From Liolophura sinensis (taxonomy: Eukaryota > Mollusca > Polyplacophora > Chitonida > Chitonidae): a DNA stretch of 60,000 nucleotides. The stretch covers positions 17,783,385 through 17,843,384 of the forward strand of contig NC_088295.1 in the NCBI RefSeq assembly GCF_032854445.1. Reading direction: 5' to 3'. The notes under the pieces were generated by a model that did no database searches, was not told where the DNA came from, and worked only from the letters and a program-made list of their open reading frames with translations. The translations under genes and the position numbers were made by a program. Of this stretch, positions 11,279 to 23,900 are shown one piece after another; the first letter of the stretch is position 1, and each line of letters opens with the position of its first letter.

Positions 11279-11941
11279 TTATCTGATTCTACCCAGGAGT
11301 TTGTTAACAGGTGTGAGTTCTGACTTGGGATCGGGCGACAGAGAGCTCCACGAGGTGGCCTCGCACTGGTCCAGGTATGGGCATGGGTCCAGGACCCCGC
11401 CTTCAGAACAGCTCCCCTCCACTCGCCACAGCTCCCCTACCAAACTGTCCACCCACACCTCCAAGTCTTTGCCAGCTTTCCTGGCATTCTCTCCAGCCAT
11501 GTGTTTGGCTGTGTCTACATCATCCAGCTGAAGCACTGTGACAAAGTCTGAGAAATCCCGACCCGCGTAAAGTCCCGAGGGCCCGTTGTGGGTCAAGGCC
11601 GCCTCCACGACAGAGATGGCACGTCCCTTATACACCGTCAGAGGCACGACTAGAAAGCAGGTCTCAGCAACGACCTGCCACTTGTACATGACCTTCACAG
11701 TCCACACCCCTGGCCTAAGGGGCTTCTGAAGGTCTGGCTTTTGGCTGGCTGTGTTTGCACCAGCTACAAGATCCACATCATAGGAGGCAGCCACAGTCTT
11801 GGCTGGGTCTACCCAGGCCACAGACAATGTGTACGGCTCCCCCTCCCCCCACACGTGCTTAAGCACCACATCACTGTATGGTCCTAACAGGCCACCAAAG
11901 TTCCGGAACAATCTCTCCTTTGGATCAAAGTTTTCTCCTAC
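11279..11941 (-). CDS. XYLT: XYLT exon 12, terminal
   Basis: Acceptor ttatcag|; TAA at 11281-11279. Residues 692-911 with [34 protein letters not shown] and the family C-terminus [12 protein letters not shown]...GRIR. Confidence 0.97.
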   Translation of the reverse strand, partial: VGENFDPKERLFRNFGGLLGPYSDVVLKHVWGEGEPYTLSVAWVDPAKTVAASYDVDLVAGANTASQKPDLQKPLRPGVWTVKVMYKWQVVAETCFLVVPLTVYKGRAISVVEAALTHNGPSGLYAGRDFSDFVTVLQLDDVDTAKHMAGENARKAGKDLEVWVDSLVGELWRVEGSCSEGGVLDPCPYLDQCEATSWSSLSPDPKSELTPVNKLLGRIR

Positions 11942-14900
11942 CTGATAAAAAAAACAACACAATATTGTACATTTAACAATCCTAATGCCACCTTAAGACA
12001 CAGGAACAAGATATTATGTGACTCATAGTTTCCATGGACACTGCTACCAGGAACAGGTCATGCTTTCACAGTTTATCAGTCCATTTTGTCTTCATTTTTC
12101 TTTAAATGAACACGACTATGGTGACATGATTATGAGCTACAACAGAGGTCAAGATAAACTGATTTACTAAGACTTAAGACACTGGAACAAGCCAACACCT
12201 GGTACCCACCTGTAGTGTCTTGAGACGCCCTATGGGCCCCGTGGGGCTTAACACTCTGTAAATATGGACAGGGTGAAGATGGCTCTCTAGAGTGTACATT
12301 TTGCCTGTGCTGAGAAGCTCGGCCTGGAACATGACCAGCAGGCCATGGAAATGATTGGACTCTGTGAACAAGGTGACCTGGAGAAGCTTGACTGGGCGGA
12401 AGTTACACTGACTGCTCCCTGAGCCTAGGTCCCTCAAGGCCAGCCTCATGAAGGAATGGTAGAAGGTGAGATGGGAATCTTTGGTGTTTGATGGCTGGTC
12501 AAGGTGATGATACTCATTCTGCCAGTAGCTGTTCAAGCCAAGGGTGTCTGTCAATCAATCAAGAGATCGGCATTAAGTGAGCTCGGGACAATTTAGGGAA
12601 ACCAACATAAAACATTATTTTCTTGTGACTCACTCAAAGACAGAATCGCCACAGAACAGGCATAGCTGTATTCTACGAGGTTACGTTACAGTGGTGAAAC
12701 CTCTTCTAAAACATGAATGTCATAAGACACTGGGTTAACTCGTATAAACTGGGTGAAGAAGATTTATTTACTAATCTGAATACAACATACATAAGACTCA
12801 ATCATATGGCAATTGTCATGTTTACAGATGGTGGAAACCAGGATAGATAAACATAAAACCCTCCATTTCAACAAGTAACAGACATACCTTCGGATGTATG
12901 ATACGAGTTGTGCCAGCAAAAACCCGAATCAAACACATACCTTAACCAGGCAAAGACTTGGAGAAAATAACTACAGTAAATACATACCAGAGGCATAAGC
13001 TCCATACAGATAAGCATCTACATCATTGATGATCTCCTGATTTACTATGGCCTCAAATTTTCGGGCAAAAAATATGGGTTTCTGCTTCATTGACTGAAAA
13101 ATAAATGTCAAATGTTTATTTTTTTGATTGGTGTTTACCTACTCTCAAGCATTTTTCACTTCTACTATTATTAAAAGGATGGTCAGTGTCACCGTAGAAT
13201 AAAACCTGAGTGTCGAGAGTAAACCACCAAACTTTGGCAAGTATCTGACTAACATTCCTATGCCTGATAAACAGATTTTCCCCAGCAGAGTGAGCTCAAG
13301 GAGTATGCCAGGTTAATAGAAGACATGTGACCTGCAATAAACTCCATGTATCAACATGCACACTTTAAGATACCAGAACAAAGTGACATTGATTTGTGTG
13401 ATGTCCACAGTTTATAGAATATAGAACATTGATTAAACAGGATTATATCAATCTTCTGAATTATGTTTTGGGTGTGTTTGGGTGTCAAATACTGCAAAAG
13501 TAAATTAATGATATTCTACTGATAGTTTTATCTCAACATATATAACAATATCTTGGGTATTTATCACAGGTAGCTCTGTCAATTTACAATAAAATTGTTC
13601 TTCCCCAAGGCCTTCACAGAGAGAACAATATATAGGACACATGTACTTCCAAAAAAGTCCAATCCAAAAAATACATATCAATATACATAACACCAGATAA
13701 AGCACTGTGTAGTTTGAAAAGTGAAGGTACATGCATTCATACATACAAAAAGCAACAACACAACCAAAGTGCTGTCCTCGCAATTGTCCCAGCCAGCAGG
13801 AGAAGTAATGTTAAAAGATAGGCATTTCATGTACCATTCCATGATGAGGAAACATCATTTTGCACTGGTATTTTACTTTGCTGTCATAATGACAGAGCTT
13901 GAAAACTACGTATGAAAAGACGTATGTATCTTTGGCAAAACCCTGTCCCTGAGAAGAATATTCTGATACGCTCTACAATCCTGTTAATGATGAAGTCAAA
14001 GCATCACTCCATTTTTAGTTTTCTGAAACTGAGACATGTAACAGAGCTTTGAAGTTAGAAACTACAAAATCTGATCACTCACCAATATCTTTTCAAAGTC
14101 TTCTGGTTTAAAATCATTAGGAGAGCACCCACACCAGTCGACAATATGTTTATACTGACATTTGCAACCTTGTTTCCTGCGCCAGTTGGTGAGGTGAAGA
14201 TTGTTGTCAATCACAAACTCACAAAATTTGCTATTCTGTAACACTGTATGGAAGAAAGACTGGAAAATAAACCGCACACAATTAGAACTGTTGGCTTTAT
14301 TTCAATATAGAAAGAAGAGACATGTTGAGACATGTTAGATACAGCTCTCAATTCATTAATTTTTGTTGCTTTAATACATGTATATTATTATTTATTTCTT
14401 CATAATATTATATGAATCATTTAAAGTCAATGAATTGTTATTATATCAAGATTTTGATGAAATTGATTGCAAATAAAACAGTCTTAGGGCTTGAAGTCTT
14501 GTTAGAAGACAAAGTAATTCTGAACAAAATCATAAAAAGCAAACAAAATCACACCAAGATAGCTGAGTGTTTTTGATTCTTACCTCCGCTGGCAGGAGAG
14601 CAAAGCTATAGAGATGCCTGAGCTGAGTAACCAGCTCATCTGTTGAGGTAGTAATGTACTGACAGAAGTCCCTATGGAGGCCCACCCAGTCACTGCCCCC
14701 ATCCATGCGGATCCCAGTGGGCAGTGTGCGAGATCCCAGCCTCCACATGCGATTCTCACACTGGTAAAACGTCTTGTCTAAACCCTGCTTCTTTATAAAC
14801 CTGACAGGATAAAACAACTGACTTAATTCAGTTCCAACACAAAATTATCCATCTACATGTGCATCAGTGACTTTTTAAAAGCATACAAAGACATCTGAAC

Positions 14901-17900
14901 ACATTGAACAGAAAATCTAGAGCTTTCAATGAACAATTATATTCATGCTACAGGAATATCATTAAACACTCTTCGTTAGCAGTTGCAGGGGCACTTCAGG
15001 GGTGTTCAACTACATCCGAGCAAGACCAATGATGATGTAATTTTTTGAAGAAAAAAAATGACCGTTGACAGAAACTATGCATAATATAAAGGGGTAATCA
15101 ACACGTATAAAAATACACCCACAATGAAATGTTTTCAACAAAAATTCCAGGGCATAATTTTCTTCATTTGGCACAGAAACATAATCTTTGTTTCCTTTTC
15201 ATGTATCCTTTAAATCCTTTAAATATGTGGTAAAGAGACATTTTGTTTACAGACACTAGCCTATCACAGTGTCCCACAATCTCAGCAATGGAAGTTTATT
15301 TTTGTCCTTACCTTGGAGTATCTCTCCCATGAGATCTTAGAAAATTAAAACCACGATAATTTGTTAAAAATGCCACTAAGTTGGAGTCTGTCCTGAAAAT
15401 AACAAATTAATAACGTCGTTATTCTTAAACAATGCAGAAAATGAAAGATGCGAAGAAAAAGCTTTTTTTCATAGGCTGTGCATGAATTATTCAAACATGT
15501 CTATCAATCGGGTACCGGCAGAATTTCCTCCCGCAACAGGTGGCTCTAGTGTGACTATAGGACTTGTACATCACACGTCTCTTGTTGCACGACTAGAAAC
15601 ATGTTGCGTTCTGCTATTTCATCTGATGCGCTGTTGACCCTGGAGTGGAATGCCCAGCGTCACTGATATGACATAATACGTCCCAATTCGGGCTTCTGCC
15701 GGTATCCCTTTAGGTAACAAAACTCAAAATGGCTGACTGTAACATCCATGAAACTTTCCAGCAGATAATCAGGTGAGAAAAGATTACTTTTCCTTGATTG
15801 TAAGTACTCCATCAGTTCTCTGTGAGAAGAAAAAGGGTTATTAAGTCCACCTACTGTATGGGGAAGTCTGATTCGCTGAGGTTAACAAAGTAGTCCCATT
15901 TCCACTCTTTGATATCCAGCAGCTCCTTCATACAGTGTAGTAACATGGTTAACAGACTTGCCCCTCCCCAAATGGTGGCGAAGCGTTTCTGAGATATCCT
16001 CACATTCGGATATACAGACAGTAGACGGGACAACTCTCGATGCAAATATTCTTGACGCTGAAAGTACAGTTGTCTTTAGCTGTCAAACAAACTTATTATG
16101 CAAATTAGATGCATACAGATTTGGGAAATCATGCAAGGATATTTGAACAACTCTGTGAATGCATATCAACAAAACATTTTACAAGTACAAGTAGGGGGAC
16201 TCCGTGGCTCAGTTGGTTAGCGCGCTTGCGCAGTGTAATGACCCAGGAGCCTCTCACCTATGTGGGCGCGCGTTCAAGTCCAGCTCATGCTGGCTTCCTC
16301 TCCGGCCATAAGTGGGAAGGTCTTCCAGCAACCTGCGGATGGTCGTGGGTTTCCCCTGGGGATCTGCCCAGTTTCCTCCCACCATAATGCTGGCCGCCGA
16401 CATATAAGTGAAATATTCTTGAGTACAGCGTAAAACACCTATCAAATAAATAAATCAAATAAATACTAGTACAAGTGCGTAAAATTCAACATGCAGAATT
16501 GATGATCTACAAAATTTTACCAATGCTAAATTACTAAATATATATCACATGCAAAGAAAACACTAATATGGAACATTTAAACCATTAAACACAGTCCATA
16601 AAAATGGCCTGATTTATTCTTTTATAATTCTTTCAACCCAGTAAACTGCATTTGAAAATTTGGAACCTATGGTGGACTATTTCTGACCATATTGGGACCA
16701 GTGATATCACATCAGGTATTTTCCATTTAACTCATACAGACTGCCAGAATTCACCATTCAGGATGCACGTACATATAGATCTATGAATACGTTCGCAGAA
16801 TGGACTTTGAAATGTGCTATTTGAAGCAAAAAATATGGATGCAATGCCACAGAAAGCCTCTGGTTCGTTACAGACCACCCCAGAATCTCCTGTTTTAAAA
16901 CCATTTTACTCAGTTGGAAAACTTCTAAAAAAAAATAAATCAAGTTAATTTCTTGGAAAGTGTACAATGGGCTTTCATCTGCTGTATACTTTATTTTAGT
17001 GTTTTCTTTGCCTTTAAACAAAATCCATATTCTAGCTTCCTCAGACTAAACATCGACACAAACCAAAATAACCATACTTACAACATCTACATGGATGAGG
17101 TAGTAATGGTTGACATGGAAGATAGCCTTGAAGAGTCGCAGCACTTGACGGAGTGCTCTCCCATTAAAGGTGAGAACATATGCTATTCTGACAGCATTGA
17201 CAGGATGGGTTCCACCGCCTTTCACAAAGTGAGAGCCATGTTTGATTTTCTCTGAGAGAAAAAAAAAAAACATAACAAAAGTGTAATCTCTGGAAAATGT
17301 TAGCAAAAGCTTCTCACAGATTTTATTTTAAGAATCACCGACCATTTTTTAATTACTGTTTATTTCAAAAATTTCACAAGGCATTTTTTAATCTTAGTTA
17401 TTTTCCTAGCAACAACATATGACATGCAAAAACATTAACTAACATTTCAGATCGTGGATAATTTTTTACACGAATCTTTGGCCTTAGAAACCCCAAACTG
17501 AGCAGCTGAATGGCAGAGGTTATTCCTGTAACACCTCCTTCATAATCATAGAGTTCGCCTCATGCATATATTTTAATCTACATTGTGACAAATTTTGTGA
17601 TAGAAATGTAGATGTAAACTTACGGCCTAGCCCGGTACTGAACACCCTCATGGCCAGATGTCCTCCACATTGCTCTCTGATATCATGAGGACAAAGACTT
17701 GAACACTTCCCCTCGGGCAGGCTGCCATGGTTACCGTAAGTGTCACCACACCAACATTCCCTCCCATACTGGACTCCAGCGTACTTGAATCCTTAAATGA
17801 CATAAAGGTTGTCAATAATAAAATATTTTCTTGGAAAAGGATGAAAATAAAACAAAAAAAAATTAATTTATAGTGATATATCCTATTTAGCATAACTGAA

Positions 17901-20900
17901 TCAATCAATGGTATATACGCATATATATCTGGTGAGCATAAAAAAATGGGCCATACTTTAACACTCAATATCTCTGAAACCCTCTTACGTGAGCTTCTAA
18001 AAATTTACACTCAAAAGCCATTGTGTCCTAAGTATACAGACCAAATTTCAATTTCATCCTTTAAGATTTCTGTTCATGGGACCAAAATCAAAATAGAGTC
18101 AAAAACGCATGTTCCAGACATTTCAAAAAGGATGTTCTACCTTGTTTTACTTGAAAAGGTAATCAATTCCTTGTATGCCGCAGAGAAAACCATCTTGATT
18201 CAGCAAAACTTGAGCCTATCTGGCACAAGGGTTTCTCTGACACTAGAGCCAGACAATTTTTCCAGACGACACTTGATTGGCACGTGTCACACAAGTGCAG
18301 CGCGCTCTACTCATGACACGACAGGTGACGCAATGTGGGTCACTGGAACGTGCGTTTTTGAGGCTGTGTTTTCATTTTAACCCTGTGTACAGACTACTCA
18401 AGCTATGACCTTGAAAACTGGTCAGTATATTAACAAAATCATGCCATTTGAATGTCTAAAGTTTGAAAGGGTTTGAACAAAGGATAATGGAGCAATGCAG
18501 CATCAAAGTACGGCCCATTCTTTAATGCCCACCTGAAATATATATGACACATGATATAACTAGCAGGTTAACATGCTACGAACTTCACTTACAATGAAGA
18601 AAGCCAGTATCAAAGCGACGTTATCTAATTAAAGAATTTCATATCACATCAGGGGCCTCCGTGGCTCAGTTGGTTAGCTCGCTAGCGCAGCATAATGACC
18701 GAGGAGTCTCTCAAAAATGCGGTCAAAAAAAAATGAGTTCAAGTCCAGCTCATGCTGGCTTCCTCTCCGGCCGTACGTGGGAAGGTCTGTCAGCAACCTG
18801 CGGATGGTCGTGGGTTTCCCAAGGGCTCTGCCCAGTTTCCACCCACCATAATGCTGACTGCCGTCAGTGAAATATTCTTGAGTATGGCATAAAACACCAA
18901 TCAAATAAATAAATAAATAAATCATATCACATCAACTTACATGAAAATCATATTAAACAATGTCTATATCACAATAACTTAAATTTTCCTTCAATATTAA
19001 ATCAAATATGATTTACATACACACAGGAATGAAGTAGCATAACCAATCTGTGATTTAGCTTTAATTAGACTGTCAGTTTGTTAGTCTAAAAAAGTCTGGC
19101 TGCCTTTGCCATAGAGAACATACCTGCCTGAAGACAGAACATAGCACACTTTGTCGGGGAATTGTCCAATGGGAAATCAGCATGATGCCCTGTCAAGTCA
19201 CGATTTTTATAACTGTCTTGGAAACAGCCTTTGTACTCCCCTGTGTTGTTAGCTAAAAATGGCAAGACAAAAGGTCACCCATATCATGAATCAGATCTCT
19301 GGAAAAAGGCTTCTAATATTAGCCTAGAATTCAGATATTAAATGAATCATTCATCACAATCAAACCAAACATATGCAACTCTGAGTCTCTCACATGAAGT
19401 ACATATTTGGTATTTATGTCTCTGCCAAGTTACACTTAATTACTTCCCCAACTCCAGATGTGCGGGCACAAAATGAGCGAGAACATGGCAATTATCCCAT
19501 TCCATCTCTCACAGCATAAGGGTTAATCACACCCACCCATGGTGATTAGAAGGAATATTGCCTTAATAGCTGAGCTAAAGAGACCATTTAGTGTACACCT
19601 TACGCATGTGAATCCGCACACCACAGTAATGATTACAGTACTGAATGACTTTACAGACAGGTACATATATGGTACTTTAGAGAGAAAAGACTTATAAGTC
19701 CTTTTGCTAGACAGGTTTTCTGTATATTTGCACACAAAGAGTAACTGGCCCAACCTACACAGTGAGCAGTGTATTCAATACTACGGGCCCACGACTTTAC
19801 TCAAATCTCTGAAATGAACGTGTAACCCTTGGGAATATTCCAGGCTCTGTAACAGATAGCCTGACAATCAAAATGATCAGCTGCCTAATACCTCTCATAT
19901 CCTGTCATTTTTTTTATGTAAACCATATAATATCTCCCTCAAACTTCATGAACGGTAAAACAGTTGCAGGGCCAAAGAGCTCTAAATCACCAGAATACAT
20001 ATGTCATGATGTACATGTAATCATGACACCAATGCACAGTCAACCTTATAGCATGTTATGATTTTGACTTTTTAAAGCATGGTGCAGCATTAATAGATAA
20101 AAGTCAAAGTCTTCCCATGGGAACTATCCCATATGTGCCATGTGTCTCTTGTAAGCTTCAAGCAAGACTACACAATATAGTACCGTTGACTATTTATTTG
20201 CCTGAAGCTTATCAAATCTGGTGAATTCAGAAAACTGACTCTGAGAATTTGTATGAGCCTATGTCTTGCGTAATCTATCCATTCACAAACACCTTAATAA
20301 CTCAGTTATGCATACATATCAGTCATTTAGTTATTTACTTATTTAATATCAATTTTCCCTTATAAATATGATGATCAGTGAAAGAAACTAGAGTGTCAAG
20401 CCTAAAGCACCAACCTTAAGTTACTGATGAGCTTTTTCACATGACAAAACAGACATGCACACTATCAATTCTGTTGACAAAGTATTCCCAATATAATCAT
20501 CCTAATGACTGACAGGTGCATATATATGTACCTTTAAGGTGTTGTTACCTTTAAGAGGACAGAACCTTGGTAGAGACTTGGGGTAGAGAGTTCCTGCCTG
20601 AGCCTGACACACAATATCAGCAATCTCTTGTTTACACTCCGCTGTTTTGGCACGGGAAAGGGCAGAGACTGCCTCTGGGGTGGATATGTTACATCGTGGT
20701 TTATAAGTCTTTATCACATTCTCTGTGTTCTTATCTGGTCCGTTTGGACCATTGTCTCGCAGATGCTGCACATTTCTCACATTGTAGCCTGCTGGAAGGG
20801 CCTGAGAACAGATCACAAAAATATATAACAAGATTACAAAGATGAGGAATCTCAGACAACTAATTACAGGTATGTATATGTACACTGCAAGGACAGGACT

Positions 20901-23900
20901 TCATGATATGATCAGTGTAATTCAATACTGTCATTGCAATAGCCTATTATAAAATGTATTACCCAAATTTACCTGTAGCTATATAGCTACAGGTAAACAC
21001 AGCAAACAAACATAGCAGAGCATGTGCCAAACCCGCAGACCAGTCTCAGGTGGCAGAGTACCAAGCACGCACAGAATATCAAACACATTCCAATATGATA
21101 AGACACGTCATTAGTCACAGTAAATAACAGAATAAACACTGCTGATGCCCAGACTGACCAGTCCCCTGGTATATTTACTATGCTGCTAAGCCATGAGGAC
21201 AGATTTGCAAATATCCGCTGATCTGATAAAATATAAATGAATCAGAGTAAACAAAAGAATAAGGAGTGCTAAAGTCCATGAACCAGATGTGTGTGTGGCA
21301 CTGGGGATAGGTCATTTTTAAACAAGACATAAAGTGACAGGATACATAACTTCTCACTAATAAGAGTACAAAAAATGTTGAATTCATGTATAATGCTGCC
21401 CAGACAGACTGTAACATTTCGGCTGAAGTATGCATATATATTCATGTGGACATATGCCATACACTAACTCACTAGCAATTATCTAGATATACATGTAGAA
21501 CAAATAATACAGTTTTCTGCAGTTGAAATATAGCGTTAATTAATGACGTCTCATGAAACCTTATAACACAATAAAAATTCAACAGGGCCTGGCCCGTAGC
21601 TTTTATGGGCCCATCAAAAAGATTTGTAGGTCAGAAGTTCGGGATCCCAAATAACAAAATTTTCATATTTTTGTGCTACAGCTGTATTTGCATATATAAA
21701 AATTGTAAAACTCAAACATTTGGGAAAAGGGTGCCCAAACTATAAACATTTAGATTAACTTCTGTTTAAGTACAGCATAAAGAGTTTCTGGTCACCTTTA
21801 AAACAATAACCATCCATCCAGAATGTTCGTACTGTCCATACACTGTATGATATGTCACTCAGCTTCCAAATTCCAAATAAAACTCCTTATCTTTCCATTA
21901 TGAGTTCTTGTACTTCATTTCAACATTATGGCTGTTTGAACTATATGTCATCCTGCAAACCAATGTCTAACTATGTGACAACGTGGTGATGTGTGCATGG
22001 AGTTCGGCTGTATAATCTCTGCATGACGGATTACCTCACCCTAAGCCTGTAAAAGTTTGCACTAACCAAGTCTATGTTCAGATGAAGTCTAAGTCAATAG
22101 CCATGCATACTGGCAGGCCATCAACCAGGTGTTCAACATGCTACAGCAGCCAGACTTGGCACAAAACCTCTGTAGTCAATAAAGCATCATCCCCTCAATT
22201 GCATATTACCCCTTTACATGTTAGTTCCTGTCTAAATAACTTAAGATATATATACATTTTTAAAAGCAAGGCAGCTGCCACTCTAATATTCCTGTCCCCA
22301 TATGTCACAGAGGCTGGCATGTGTAACAGACAACATCCGCTGATGAGATAACAGGTGCAATTCTCTTCAATCTTCTAATCACCAGTAACACAAATTAAAG
22401 TTAACACATGAAGGGTTGCTGTATAGCCATTCTTCACATGTTAACCAAGATGTTTCAAGAAACAAATTTACCCCAATCAGTCCTAGATAAATGTATCGCC
22501 ACAATGATCACTAAATTTCATTACAGACTACATTTTATAAGAAAAGTTCACAGATGTGTATAGCTCACTATAAAAGAGTGTGCAATTTTGGAAATGTTTA
22601 TATGTGTGACCGAGAATAAAAACAAGCTCCTTATGCACTACTCTGTTACAGCCGTTAACTTTCTGCTTCCCATTTTTTGAAGAGTACAAGTAAAACAAAG
22701 CTGATACATGTATGTTTTTTTCTCAGCTTGTCATAGCCATTTATTTATTTCATGATAATTGTGTGTATTATTCCAAATACAACAATCTTATCAAGCATGA
22801 TATTTTCTATCATGCCCTGTGTTGACATCAGTACACAAGTAAGATATATTCACACGATTCACAAAAGATCTGAAATGACTGCCTAAGGCCATCAAAGATA
22901 TGCATCATAAAACTTTACTGGATACATTTTTGAGGCCATTATCACAGATTTAGACAGAATTTGAAATCAGGCCATCTCATTTGCAATTTTCAGCTACATG
23001 TATTTTCCCTATCTCTCCTCTGTTAATTTTGTTACAATAAGGCGCACCCATGGCTAAACCTATGGCCATTAATATGTGCTCTTAATGACTATCATAGCCT
23101 TGCTTCTGAAAAATTTGGTCTACTCTGTTTAACTGTTTAGTATGATGTTAAACTGGTCTATGACTACTGTTGAAGTCTGGCTGTCAGACTGACGTTATAT
23201 CTGTTCTGTGTTTAGCTTCAATATCAATATATAATCTACAGTTCTCTCTTCCTACACTTATGTCCTATGAAAGTGTCCACAAAACTGGTTTACCAAGTCA
23301 ACCCAATGTTGCATTGTACATAACATCTGACAAATCAGTTATCTACACCTGTAAAAATATCAAGAATCCTTCTGGCTTAAACAAGTCATTAATTATCCTA
23401 CCCACCACAGAGATGACAGATACCACCACATGACCCACCATATATGCTACACTCATCACAGTTTAGCATTTTTTGCAGACAGTGGGCTTTTCAGGTCTTA
23501 GAACTGGTAGAGAGATTATGGTCACCAGCCCTGTAAGGTTGACTCATTGAGCACATGTATACTGGAAACAAATAGAAACATGTCTTGACCAATCAGCCAG
23601 GCCCCTTTAGCACAAACCATGTGTGGACAGTATACATATACTGCAACATGTGTTTATATGGAATGCAGACCTGTCTGGACTTCACATTGAGAACATCTGC
23701 TTACTTCACATAACATAGGACAAAAGACTCCTAATCCTAAAACAAAAATAGAGACTAGCTATTATAGATTTCATATTGTCTAGTTTCACAAAGAAACCAG
23801 TGTAGGGCATGATAACAAAGCTAAAATCTCTCAATTGGGGTAAACCTGTAACTTTCTGAAAAAAAAAACATTACATTAAAAAATCTAAAGATTGATTAAC

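Noticed and set aside
16193-16270. tRNA gene suggested by box A/B-like sequences
   Set aside because: It continues into a SINE body and tail with target duplications and does not fold to a mature tRNA end.
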